From positions 186,001 to 250,000 of the forward strand of contig BGZK01000021.1 of assembly GCA_005406025.1 (NCBI GenBank): DNA of 64,000 bases, in the 5' to 3' direction. A program made the position numbers and the translations under genes. Each line of letters starts with the position of its first letter. Positions within the stretch are counted from its first letter, which is position 1. The notes under the pieces are model-generated. The model had not been told where the DNA came from. It saw only the letters and a program-made list of their open reading frames with translations, and ran no database searches. Positions 1 through 10,880 of this stretch are shown here, in pieces. This stretch comes from Eumeta japonica. Its lineage: Eukaryota; Arthropoda; Insecta; Lepidoptera; Psychidae.

Positions 1-228
1 ATCGGTCCGTGCAAATAAATCCATTTCGATCTTTAGTTCAATATTTACAATGACTCGGTCTAAGTCCGAGCCGTAAATTTTCCGTGAATACTTCGGGATA
101 AAATCGTAACAATAGCCTAGGGACATTTGCTCGACGTTGGAGTTTTTAGGTTGTTTGAATTCCTTTTTATGCGAGTTTTCCTCCGATTTTGCGTGTTCTA
201 TAATTCTGCCATTCACATGAAATGACAT
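1..228 (-). CDS. Partial ORF of unknown function, runs off the left edge
   Basis: The minus-strand frame is open from the window edge to position 318, with its first ATG at 226-228 and an in-frame TAA at 319-321. That gives 76 codons without a stop. The product is basic at the start (KSEENSHKKEFKQPKN) and then aromatic and charged (YCYDFIPKYSRKIYG, followed by DLDRVIVNIELKIEMDLF). No signal peptide, membrane segment or known motif is visible, and I do not recognise the family. A decayed homologue at about 40790-41125 on the plus strand matches both this protein and the sequence upstream of its ATG, so this is more likely a repeat-borne or retrocopied ORF than a single-copy gene. The start is tentative because the frame stays open 30 codons upstream. 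Confidence 0.4.
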   Translation of the reverse strand, partial: MSFHVNGRIIEHAKSEENSHKKEFKQPKNSNVEQMSLGYCYDFIPKYSRKIYGSDLDRVIVNIELKIEMDLFARTD

Positions 229-438
229 ATTTAAATTTATTGAAATTTTCACTTTAATACTGATTTTTACATAAATTTCAGCGAATATTTTTATCTTCAC
301 TTTGAGCCCGAGCAGTTCTTATCGAACTTTTTACGACGACACCTCAATAAGGTCTTAACTAAACGCGTTCTCATGCTACAACAATTTATAATTTATTTGT
401 AATTCGCAAAAATCAGGCACAGACGCTTTTACTATCCC
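229..438. other. Upstream part of the left-edge repeat, then unique DNA
   Basis: Positions 229 to about 395 remain alignable, on the minus strand, with about 40780-40945 on the plus strand, so the shared unit includes this non-coding upstream part. No promoter motif is clear. Confidence 0.4.
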
Positions 439-626
439 GATGACGTCACGGGCAAAACAAACACTACATGATGAACATTTCAGAGATGATCTATCTATAG
501 TGATCTCAACCACTGTGATGACGTCATTACGTGATGACGTCATGACGTGATGACGTCACGGGCAAAACAAACACTGCTTGATGAACATTTCAGAGATGAT
601 CTATCTATAATGATCTCAACCACTGT
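439..626. repeat. 110-bp tandem duplication containing four TGACGTCA palindromes
   Basis: Copy 1 (439-516) and copy 2 (549-626) are 110 bp apart and nearly identical; both run from gatgacgtcac to ctcaaccactgt. The spacer is a 16-bp sub-repeat, gtgatgacgtcat plus three bases. The perfect CRE/ATF palindrome TGACGTCA occurs at 441, 519, 535 and 551. CREB/ATF factors bind this motif in animals; whether it is functional here is unknown. Confidence 0.9.
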
Positions 627-844
627 CACCACATTATTAGTCTCGTAGTGATTAGCGATTTAAATCTGAGGGTATTTTGTAACGCAAGAAAGTTTCAACG
701 GCTACCTTTATCTTTATCTGTAGTTAGGGAGCTAAAACACGTTTTCACGTAAAAACCCGTTCCAGCTTTCGTACTGATGATCGATACGTAATTATGTGAC
801 CTTTTCAAATCCGTATAACCGTACGTACCATCTGCCACGTCAAA

Positions 845-946
845 AGATCAATAAGTGCATCATATGATCTTTAGGTGCATTATAATACCAGTAAATACGT
901 TATGAGACCAATAATTACGTTATAATACCGGGAAGTATGTTATAAA
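845..946. repeat. Decayed minisatellite, about five 20-bp units
   Basis: Five diverged units follow each other, roughly 'gaccartaartacgttataa'. They begin near 845, 864, 885, 904 and 924, differ at several positions, and are followed by ordinary AT-rich DNA. Confidence 0.7.
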
Positions 947-1199
947 AGGAAATAATTTATAAAATCAGAGAATATTTATAAGAATATTTATAGGGTTATG
1001 GGCTAAGATTAGAGTGAATGTGAGCTAATTTCTTATTCTTCTATGCTGACATCACTAAATTCTGTATTTTTATTTTAAATCCTACCCGTTATGATATATT
1101 ATTATAAACATTTTTTACTTACGATCTGAGGATATTTTACGACAGTAGAGTCAGTATTGGGATTAAATGTTGGGTCAAAATGAATCAAAGTAGACAAAC

Positions 1200-2040
1200 A
1201 AGAATTCGCTTTTAGGGTGGTCAAGTCACGGTGTGATTAAATTAGCTGCAGCAAGAAAATGAACCGGTTCGACCCGTAAGACACCACACTCGCAGCATAC
1301 AGACGTGAAGCAATCGCTATTGCTTTTTATTCAGTGAATGAGCTGTTTCCATAGTCTGATGTCGTATGGTATCTTGCTCTGGAGAAACGCCCCGGATATT
1401 CAGAAAATTTTCGTGTTGCAGAAGCGGGCCGTTCGCGCAATTTACAAGCTCGGACCTCGTACATCCCTTAGAAATAAGTTTAAGGAAATTGGAATTTTAA
1501 CCCTGGCATCTCAATTCATTTATGATAATTTATTATATGTAAAAAAAAAATTTAGAAATGTTTAAAAGAAAAAGTAGTCGACATAATCTCAATACCAGAA
1601 ATAAAAATAAACTGAATTCACATATTAGTCGACTAAGTAAAGTCTCAAATTCATTCAGAGGGCTCTGTGTGCGCCTATTCAATAAGGTTCCTGTAGATAT
1701 ACAAGATTTACCCCTACATAAATTTAAGAGTGTTATTAAACAATCACTCAGTAAAAAAGGGTACTATGCAATTTCTGAATATTTAGAAGACAAAAATCAA
1801 TGGGCATAAGCGGCTCGACCTCTTACCGGGCTGTCATTCCTAATGATTCCGTATTTGTTTTGGTTATGTATGTGCAAATTAGAAAAGAGCTACCCTTAAG
1901 TTTCTTGCTCGTTCTTCTTGAGGGAAAACTGCCTTCCGAACGAGCAGTAAAGTGTAAATTCACAAAAAATGATGACGTATTTCAAGTGTTATTTTGTAAC
2001 CTATGAAATAAACATATTTTGAATTTGAATTTGAATTTGA
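1200..2040 (+). mobile_element. 5'-truncated non-LTR retrotransposon (LINE) 3' end
   Basis: The element carries the C-terminal end of a reverse-transcriptase polyprotein (1338-1809), a 3' untranslated part, an AATAAA at about 2006, and a tail of (TTTGAA) repeats ending near 2040. The repeated tail marks the 3' end of target-primed insertion. The 5' boundary is vague: sequence from about 1200 looks like frame-broken upstream coding, but I cannot fix the edge. The clade is probably jockey- or CR1-like, as in Lepidoptera. Confidence 0.8.
1338..1809 (+). pseudogene. Reverse-transcriptase C-terminal fragment, frameshifted
   Basis: Two overlapping frames together read like the post-polymerase tail of insect LINE polyproteins: SLMSYGILLWRNAPDIQKIF, then LQKRAVRAIYKLGPRTSLRN, then in the second frame NTRNKNKLNSHISRLSKVSN and LHKFKSVIKQSLSKKGYY. 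The switch of frame falls at a run of ten A at 1541-1550, a typical slippage indel. The catalytic polymerase domain (YxDD box) is absent because the copy is 5'-truncated. The second frame ends with a stop at 1807-1809, as in intact relatives. Confidence 0.85.
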
Positions 2041-3190
2041 GTGTTCCGATGGCATATTCCCCCCTCCAACATTTCACTCCTCTCCTTTAATCTCACCTGC
2101 ACCAGATATCCTATTTCATGGAACCCAAGGGATAGGCGACGTACTGGTGACTGCCATGGGGGTACCTCGCAAAATCGTTTGGCCCTCAAAAATTTTGTAT
2201 AATAATTTCTTATGTAGGTGTTCTAGGCGAAAAGTCTGGTTTTTTATCAATTTCACTTTGAAATTTCTTTTGGTGGCAAAATTGACAACGATATTCTCAA
2301 GTAAATTTGAAATCTGATTCGCCCTGAATATTTTTTAAATAATTCAGAGCCTACCATCCACGTTCCAATTGGATTATAGTTGCGGAAGAAAGAGTCAAGC
2401 ATTCGGATACAGCAAAAATATTTAGGTAGTTCTGGTAATCATATATTATATTATGCTACAACAATAATCTCATTTGGAGGTAGGTATACAGAAAAAAAAA
2501 CAAAGTACGATGCAATCCAAAATTTGAACAATGATTGTACTGGTAGACCAGCTTCAAAACTTCCCGCTACGAGCGCTTCGGGATTGAAAAAAAAAGCACT
2601 TGGTTACGTTCAAACTCTTAGAGTTAAAATTGTCAGTGTTATCTGTCAAAACTTTTAAATAAAAAAAAGGAGATATTTTCCAGAACTTTTTACTGATGTT
2701 AACAGCAAACGGCCAAACATTGGCTTGGGTGTGCTTCTTCTTCAACACAAAATCCCGTCCACGTAATCGACCTCAGGACGTGGACATGACTTGATTGAAG
2801 ACAGCAACTTGGTCACTTCTTACAGTTCTGCTTTGGGCCATATCGTGTTTTTGTTACCCAACTTAATAAAAAAATAACTCAAAAGTAAACAATTAACAAC
2901 ACAGAAATTTTCACTGGCTACATTTGAGAAAGCGGTTAACAAAGAGACGTTTTTGCTTAGACGTGCTTATAAATAGGCGTTACTTAATAATGAAATAAAT
3001 ATAATAAATACATTCAGATTCTTACAAGGGCACGTAGAACAACCACGCATACATTCTGATACCATCTTACAAATATGTATTAGATTCAGCTACGTAGAAC
3101 CATAAACCATCGATTATTGATGAAATCTATATAATGAATGAACAAATCGGATTAGAAACAATAGCTCCCTGATTTTCTGAAACTTACCAA
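2041..3190. other. Unique AT-rich DNA, no gene seen
   Basis: Open frames up to 92 codons exist here, for example 2380-2658, but they show no domain, signal peptide or splice context. Nothing else was seen apart from short homopolymers. Confidence 0.5.
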
Positions 3191-3800
3191 AGCTCTTGAA
3201 GAAATCTGAAAACAACCTTAACTACAGCATTTCTCCTTTAACAAATAACTCGAGGTATTTCTTTACGTCGGCAAACGGTTTATACAACATTTTTAATCCT
3301 ATCCCCGCGTCGAAAGCTAATACTTGCGAATCTCCGGCACGCCTCTTAATCGCTTCTTATTTCAACGTAATTCTAGATAAAGTCCAGATTTGTGTTTAAC
3401 CGCACGCACGGGCTTAACAGAGTTAAGGGAGGTTTATTAGTCTTCGCGAACAGCTTGTAAGGTCGCGGTGTCGCCACACCCGAAGTACATTCGCCTGGGC
3501 AATAAGTTGTCGGCACTCAAATTCGTCGACTCCGAGGTTTGACGATGGAAATAAATAGTGTGAAGCGCTCGGGTATTGCAGATTATACTGTATGGGTATT
3601 GCGTGCATGAGGTCTTGGAAAAAAATTCTCAGCTTTAGACAGCTTTTAGATGCTAATCAATCGGCGTATCACGCATTCATAATTTGCCGCGCCGGCTTGA
3701 AATTGGACAAAACTTAAAAATTCTGCTGATAGCAAGAGTTAGCCTTGCGATAGAGCCAGAATGTATTTTTCATTAGCGAGTTATCAAATTAAATAAACGG
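3191..3800. other. GC-richer unique block, possible conserved non-coding DNA
   Basis: Base composition rises and simple repeats vanish, especially at 3330-3600 and 3660-3790 (for example tttgccgcgccggcttgaa). No convincing coding frame is present. Such a block in a gene desert may be regulatory; this is inference only. Confidence 0.25.
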
Positions 3801-4620
3801 AAAGCACAAAGGTACAATACAGAATATTTAATTTTATTAAAAGAGGCATAAGGTTCTGTTTTGTGTGACCTATGACGTATGATAGGGTTTCCTCTTAGGC
3901 CTAAAATACCTAACTGTTTTATCAACTACGACTAATGATAAACATTATACTCATAATTACAATATAATTAATGAGTGCCACCCGACATCAAGCGCTGAGG
4001 AAAGATATATAATCAAATTTATTGATGTTCACAATCAAATCAGATAAATTTTACACAGCCTCTTTGCATGGAGAGCTGATAAAGACGATCACTATTGTAC
4101 AAAGAGATTGAGGTACCTGATTTCGAACTTAGAACTGGGTTCACTTCCCACCTATATTTGTGCTTGGACTCTCATTTGTGATGAAACCTCGACAGTAGGC
4201 AGTGTAGGTAGATGTGTCTTAACAAATTTTGTGGGCTGAGGCTGCCTCAGGAATGGAACGTTGAGCACTTCTTAACCGGCATAACAGATTTCACAAATCA
4301 CTTCTCTGAACAAAACATCGTATCTTACCCGTTACTTAGGAGGACCCCACGGTAAAAGTTAACATTAGATAGGAGAAGATTAACTGGTTATAATATTTTC
4401 TTGAAAAAAATTCAGTTGCGCAATGTCTATTCTGACGCTTTTCCAATCAAAAAAGAATACCCATAAATTTTTGTATTTGAAAAAATGATTTTTGATATAA
4501 ACAGATGCTATTAAATTTCTTTTTTTTTTATGATCCATCGACTGAATCGCAAAAAATAAGCAAGTAAAGAAGACGAAGAAAAGAAACATTAGAAATCTCG
4601 GCTCTTTTTTTAGAATTTGG
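3801..4620. other. Unique AT-rich DNA, no gene seen
   Basis: There are short open frames only. The minus-strand frame at 4380-4589 is hydrophobic because of T-rich codons and shows no family signature. Confidence 0.45.
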
Positions 4621-5040
4621 ATATTTGCAAAACGAGGAGCCCAACGACGGACTCAACCCTGGCCAAGTCCGTCCGAGACCGGAAACCACTGTAGAGTTAA
4701 ACGCGTGAATTCAATTTCAAGAAGCGAGGTATCGTTTCGTCACAATTACGTGTAACGTTACAATTAATTTACACAGAACGGCGCTAATTAGAGCCGGTCG
4801 CCCGCTGTTAGCTCGTTTCGCGTCCAAAGCCCAATGCAAAGTAATGGTTTTATAAGCTTAATCTTAATTTAGCGCCTTAGCGCCTCCGCCGGGTCACGTC
4901 GCGCTGCCGGGCCGGCGGTGGGAAAAATATTTGTTCAAAAACTCAAATGGACAAGTTGCTAAGTATCAACTTTCCGACTCTTAAGTAATTTGCATGCTAA
5001 TTTTGTTTGCTTCCCTTTAGCCCCCCCGACTTGTATTATT
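4621..5040. promoter_or_regulatory. Candidate regulatory block with POU/octamer-like site
   Basis: A non-repetitive block with GC-rich patches (gcctccgccgggtcacgtcg near 4880) ends at about 4986-5003 with aatttgcatgctaatttt. That contains the octamer core ATTTGCAT bound by POU-domain factors, next to a TAAT homeodomain core. A second TAATTAG core is near 4786. The regulatory role is inferred from composition and motifs only. Confidence 0.25.
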
Positions 5041-5269
5041 TTGATAAACAAAATGCATAATATTTTCGTGCCTTCTGTATGCGCAATGCATATTATTAAA
5101 ACACGTACATATTTTTTTTCACATCTGTATTTACGTCAGAAGGCCGATTGTGGAACATGAATATCTTTAATATTCTAAAATTTTAATTTATTATTTAACT
5201 TTAATTTTTTTAACAAAAAAAAATTGGTAAAAACCAAAATAAGTACAAACCAAGGCCTATGCGATTGTA

Positions 5270-5470
5270 TTTTACAGATACTCTGTTCGTCTATCTGTCT
5301 GTTCGTCCATCTGTCACTGGGCTGTATGCTTTGAACCGTAACACACGCAATACATCTGACACTTGTTTTTTTTTATAGAATGTGTATTACTATAGACGCT
5401 ATAACAACCAATAATAAAATAAAGTTAAAACTTAAAGGGGGTTATAATAAGAGAAATGTGTCTTTTACTA
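5270..5470 (+). repeat. 'ttccgta/ctgtctgt' family fragment (middle part)
   Basis: This is one of about ten copies in the window of a dispersed repeat that I recognise as very common in Lepidoptera. Its order is gagttccgta, a short inverted gagttcc/ggaaccc-like part, ctgtctgtctgt, 'tgaaccgta', 'gctataacaacaa', then 'cccatacaagaaacgtg'. Here the ctgtctgttcgtccatctgt, ctttgaaccgtaac and gctataacaaccaataa parts are present. Confidence 0.6.
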
Positions 5471-6420
5471 AACTATTTAAAAAAAATGTAGTGTTCTGTT
5501 TGTAAGACCGTCTCACACTTATTTTATATTTTGTACAAGGCGTGGCCGGTAAAATAAAGGAGTCCATGCAACGGGCTATGAGTTACTTTATGGTTAATAT
5601 TTGGGCGAGAACAGCCAAATATTGTGATTTTTACTAAAATGCTCAAAATAAAATTTTTACTATAGGCCCACTGAAGATACTGAACTAATATCCTGACGCA
5701 TCTTCTATTGCTAATATTCGAATTTGCACGTTGCAATCGTAGTAATACTTGTTACTTGCGCCTTCAAAATTTTAAGAGGAAAACGGTAGATTTCGTAATC
5801 CCGAAATCCAATTTCGCAATTCTCATCTCGATGAGTCTGTTATAGGATTTTATTTCTTATCCAGCCTCCGAATCGCGTAACAGAAAAGAAAAATACATCC
5901 AAAAGGGAAGTAATAAAATGAAGCTTAATTCGGGTTAACTTCCAAAACGGTTGTAATTTACGCGGTCGCGGGTTAATTTTGTGGAGAAAAAATCATATAC
6001 TTCCTGAACGAATTTCTGAATTTCGGTTGTAATTTGTGAGGACGGTTAGTTGCGATTTTTGATATCGGAAATTCAACTTTTTCATATATTTACAATTTTA
6101 CGAATAGATTGGGAAAACGTTTACATTAAATTTTTTTCAGAAGTGACTAAGAGATTTCAGTAAAATTGCCTAGATATCGACCGATGGCAGCGCAATTAAG
6201 ACAAAGACTGTTCGTGTGAGCGACAACCCGAACAGTAACTTACTTCTTCACAGTGTAGTAATTAATGTAAAGATTGTGTAACTAATTAATATAAACAAAA
6301 AAGGTAATAATATAAAGAAGTAAAAGGTAGCGCTGGTCCAAAAATCTGTATCCAGAGATAAACCTCACACGCCCTGGAAATCGCGATACCATAAACTATG
6401 ACGATAGTCGTATTACACTT
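5471..6420. other. Unique AT-rich DNA, no gene seen
   Basis: A 70-codon minus-strand frame (5524-5736) is unremarkable. No repeat or splice-site pattern supports a gene. Confidence 0.45.
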
Positions 6421-6850
6421 ATAGAACGGTGGTCGCTTAGTGGTTAAGAGCTATGTCTTCGTGCCCTTAATTACTTTCATACTCTTGACCACTTAAGTGA
6501 CCGATCCTAACCGCTGCTGAGTCGACTAATGAGTCTTTAACTCAAATGAAACCACTCGCTTCTCGCCACGGAGAATACGTACAGCCATCGATCCTGGTCT
6601 TTGTTACCTAACCCGCTCTAGACCAGCGTGGGGGGGGTTTAAATTTCAAAGGACGCTGGTTTGTGTTTAGTGAAACGGCTAGTACAATACAACAAACGAA
6701 ACTTTGCCACTGTGAAGTTAGTCACGAAAGCGTTGCAATGGCGTAAAATGGGCACGCGGGGGGAAAAAGGAAGAGTCGGGGAGCGTTAACCTGCGCATTG
6801 CATCATTCGCAGGCAATTCAGAGCGGCAGAGTTTTGTGCTTTTTATTGTA
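6421..6850 (+). mobile_element. SINE-like element, copy A
   Basis: The head carries a tRNA-type A-box-like stretch (cgcttagtggttaagagc, near 6432), but no clear B box survives. The body at about 6697-6845 (gtgaagttagtcacgaaagc, then a GC-rich gggaaaaaggaagagtcggg part) matches 58505-58660 at roughly 80% by eye. In both copies the head lies about 270-275 bp before the body and a shared cagcgtgg motif lies between. The two together define a ~430-bp element; it may be tRNA-derived. Confidence 0.5.
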
Positions 6851-8160
6851 ACTGTAACGGAATGCGTGTATATTTATCAACAAAATTATTCACATAATTA
6901 TATTGATTCGAGTACAATAGATTTTATAATTTGACCAATGAAAAATACTGTGGCGAGGCGTATGCTATCCAACATTCAATTATGTAGCTCTTTTCAAAGC
7001 TGCTTCATTTGTTTCGCACATACGTCGTAGGCCGCCACACCCCTCAATGTAAAAATGATAAGATTGTGGGAATTTATGCCTCAACAGTCGAGTAAAAGGA
7101 ACTTGACACTGAAAATCATATTACATATGTATAATGCAGTCGAACTATAAAAGTGTGTGTGGACAATGCTGCTCATTAGTGCTCGCGACCGCAGAAGTCC
7201 CCGTTGCACTGCCGGCCTCTTAGCAGAAATAGGATGTATAAAGGGATCGGGCTGATGCAAAGAGTAGAGAGGGGTTGGGTAGCCGGTACTCTCGCTCACT
7301 GGACGAAATGCAACAGCAGAAGCTGTTATTTCACATGTATATCGGTAATAGTAGTGTTCTGTGCGCTTTAGTAAACGATCAATTTAAAAAAGAATTGGTT
7401 ACCGAAAACAGTTATAAGCGGATAAGCGGATTTCACGTAATTTTGTTGATATGTGATATAATTAAAACTAATTCCCTTCAAATTTACGCCGACCTCTTAC
7501 GAAATTTTGGTAGACACACAATTATCGATAACAATATTTATATTTAATATCAGAAAGTGTCAACTCCGAAAAATGTTTCTAGAAGCGATTGAAAAATTTT
7601 CATCCCTCACTTTTCTAGAATATTAGAACGTGTAACATATTTGATTTCCCAAGGCCCTACTGCGCCTTTGAATAAGTAAACGTAGAAAATTGTGAGAATA
7701 CGTCATATGGGGCTGCAATGTTTTTATCTCCAACGTTTCTGGCAACGGGCCTCGTTCTAGAATAATCCAGAAAATTCGTAAGTTTCGATATGAAATGAGT
7801 ATTAACATTTTTAATCGAATCCTTATTATATTCATTTTAAATATTATTTTAAGAAAGCTTTGATGCATATAACTGTAGATAGCGCAATTTATCCCATTAA
7901 TTTACCATGCCTTCAGTATCCATTACACTTTCACAAGAAAAATAGGCAATATATTGTCACATTGGCGGATAGGGCGGGAGATACGGGCATCCTCGCATTC
8001 CCTAGGTCGTATTCAACATTTTTAGCTTTATCGGGATTATCGGGAACTCTGAAAAATAGGAAATTCGAAACGACGAAGTAACTTGACACATTGAATTAAA
8101 TTGCTTGACTATGAACCAACTAAACTGAATAGCTGATTATTATGCGATATTTATGATATC
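6851..8160. other. Unique AT-rich DNA, no gene seen
   Basis: Open frames at 7081-7299, 7275-7547, 7623-7868 and 7860-8081 overlap or abut on opposite strands and lack protein-family features. No exon borders with supporting coding were found. Confidence 0.45.
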
Positions 8161-8164
8161 CCGA

Positions 8165-8345
8165 ATCCAGTTTCTGGCTAAAGGTTGCACGAATACCGGC
8201 TGGCTCTACACTCCCGTCACTCCTAATCCAAGCTAACTAAAACCCTATCCCCCCGATATTTACGCTCCCTTCGGTGTATCGGGACTTGTCCCTTTCAGTC
8301 ATTGCGACTGGCTGAAGGTTGAGCGATGATGATGATGATGAATCT
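8165..8345 (+). mobile_element. Retroposon 3' end with (GAT)n tail
   Basis: A GC-richer stretch ends in cgactggctgaaggttgagc followed by gatgatgatgatga at about 8322-8341. A (GAT)n tail after a GC-rich 3' end is typical of RTE-type LINEs and the SINEs they mobilise in Lepidoptera. No coding remains. Confidence 0.5.
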
Positions 8346-9060
8346 TAAGACGAAGTATACATGAAAACGCTTCAATAGCTGCGCTTCGAACTGAAAAAAA
8401 ATCCAAACTTTTTCTTCATACACATAAATAAACATGAAAGTAGTTTGATTTATTGATTAATTTTGACACGATATTGCATTCGAATACACACTAGTTTGCA
8501 TTATACATACTAGCATACGTACCCGGCTTTTTTGACGTATTTGTATTATACAACGAACTATAGCACTAATAATGAACATTCTTTCACTGATAGAAAGCAA
8601 CACTATCTCTAAGTAATATTGTCTATTTTTTAAATAGTTTTATTTTTTTTAATAATTTGAGATTGAGATTCAGAGAATCAAAAGCTTGACAAAGATCGAA
8701 ATCAGGAACAATGCTGGGACCAGAATTGAAGCGGGAAAAAAATTGACAATGACAGCAACATGGCTTGGTTTTGGATGTTATCCGTGACTCCGCCCACGTG
8801 GACAGAGGATGAATTAACCATGCCCTGTTTGTTTTTTAAATTAGACCTGCAGCAAGTGATCAGTGAAGAACGTTCGATTTGGTACAACAATTTTTTTGTA
8901 ATGCGCGTACAGACACACGAACACACAAGCTCACAGACAGACAAATTAATGTTTTGAGTCCTAGTGCACTTGTAAAACCTATTTCTTGAATTAAAATTAG
9001 GATACCCATATAGATTTTGACGTGACAACGTCTTATAAATTGGTTTGCCGGGTGACACTT
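8346..9060. other. AT-rich DNA, no gene seen
   Basis: Overlapping open frames on both strands at 8702-9063 are mutually exclusive and show no domain. The acacgaacacacaagc patch at 8915-8935 is a short simple-sequence patch. Confidence 0.4.
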
Positions 9061-9109
9061 CAAGAAACTGCGTTACGCTCCGCTCACGTTATGCGCTCAC
9101 AATGAGAGC

Positions 9110-9250
9110 GAGTGAGTGGCACGCGTCCCTTCCACTCGGGCATGGTTAGCCCGCCTAAGAGCGAGAGAGACAGACATAAAAAGTGAAAGGCACGCGTCCC
9201 TTCCACTCGAGCACAGTTAGCCCGCCTAAGAGCGAGAGAGACAGAGACGC
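9110..9250. repeat. 71-bp tandem duplication
   Basis: The unit starting ggcacgcgtcccttccactc at 9118 recurs at 9189 with few changes. Each copy ends in taagagcgagagagacag. It is preceded by a related GC-rich stretch (ctccgctcacgttatgcgct), so the pair probably sits inside a larger repeat. Confidence 0.85.
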
Positions 9251-9259
9251 AAATGTATT

Positions 9260-10800
9260 GCAAGTTATTGTATGTATATTTGTATATAAATACGTATGTA
9301 TGTGTAAAGGTAAAATAAAATTTTGTTAATATGAAATTCAGTGCGAGATTCTTTGTATAAATTAATGTTTTAAATATAATTCTTTGTATAAATAAATGTT
9401 TTAAATTGTTACTATTATTTCATCCTTCTTCCTACTATACGAATGAATATTCACATTAAAATGATTTTACCACTCAAAGTCGTTGTCACGTAAAACTTTC
9501 GCCCGTATACCGACTTTACAGGCAACCAATTTTTTAGGTTTATTTTTATCCGCTAACAGGTTGACTTTAAGAAAATCTCAATAATAGGTATTTCGAAACA
9601 TTCTAAAAAACTGCTTATTTTTTTTAGTATTTTTAAGAAATTTGGAGTCGAAGTGTCTATTTAATATTGAAACTTTGAACCTCCATTTTATACTTTTAGG
9701 GGTTGAATTTTGAAATTTCCTAACCGAAAAATCTTAAAAAAATTTTAGCTGTCTAGGTCCAAAGGGTTGGGCGTTGATGAGTCATTAAGTCCGTTAGTCC
9801 GGGCTTTTCTTTTCACCAAAACAAAAAGGAAGTTTGTGATTTTGACCGGTATGTATGTATGTGGGTATGCATGTATGTGTGTTTGTTCATCTGTTACCTC
9901 ATAATTTCTAAAGTACTTGTCATAATTTGACAAATGAGGTATCGTTGGAAGCGTTTTAATTGTCCGCTGTTTGTAAGCTATGTGACGTCACTATAATTAA
10001 ATATGGCGCCTTCTAAAGGGCATAAGGTCATGAACTAAAAAAAATGAAAATTCCATGTTGGGTATCAAATGAAAAAAATAATTAGCACATTTCATATATA
10101 TTTATATATATATGCATATATATTGTTAGCTGTTTATCGCTTCTGTGCTTGCGTGTACTCGATAATTGGAAATAATTTCTAAAATCACGCCTAAAATATG
10201 AGCATTATCTCTCTTACACTACCCAAAATACAGATGATAGATATGTATTTCATTGTGGACTGTGGTACACATGTAAAAATTATATTTAAGTGTCTAATAA
10301 TAATGATATAAGCTGGTGGTACCTCCACGCAGTGAATTTCGAAACATAAACCTATGTGGAAGTTTCGTGTATGACCTATGTACATGCAACACAATATAAC
10401 GTAAACAAAAATGAAAGATTTATTTGCAAATACCATCCACGAAATAACATCCCCAAAATAATTTTTAAAAATGAAGTTAGTAAAATTAAAACCCGACTAC
10501 TAAATAGTCAAAAAGTATAAAACTTTTAATATTGTACAACAGAAATTATTAATTTATGAAATTGTTATGTACCATCTATTCAATATTTATTGTCTATTAA
10601 ACTAACAACTTACACATAATAAATTTGAATGTATCTAATACATATTTATAGTTATGTTCTGAGGATTTAAGCCTTCTATCGATTTTTCTTTTAAATTTCC
10701 TATTTAAGTAGCCTATTACACGGATGGCTAAACGTTATTACCATTGAAATATTCATAATACCAAGTACTTGTTTTTTTTTATAACTTTGGCATTACTGCA
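9260..10800. other. AT-rich DNA with small simple repeats, no gene seen
   Basis: It holds a short tgtatgtatgtgggtatgca stretch at 9850-9880 and a (TA)n patch at 10094-10122. The 81-codon minus frame at 10191-10436 shows no recognisable family. Confidence 0.45.
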
Positions 10801-10880
10801 TTTTTAGGGTTCCTAGCTAAAATGGAAAAAACGGAACCCCTATAGTTTCATCATGTCCTTACGTCCGTATGTCACAGGCA
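10800..10880 (+). repeat. 'ttccgta/ctgtctgt' family fragment (start)
   Basis: The inverted pair agggttcctagc ... aaaaacggaacccctatag, followed by tccttacgtccgtatgtca, matches the opening of the dispersed family. Confidence 0.55.

Noticed and set aside
8702..9063. 118-codon minus frame with overlapping frames
   Set aside because: Three overlapping frames on two strands and no conserved motif; simple acac-type sequence contributes.
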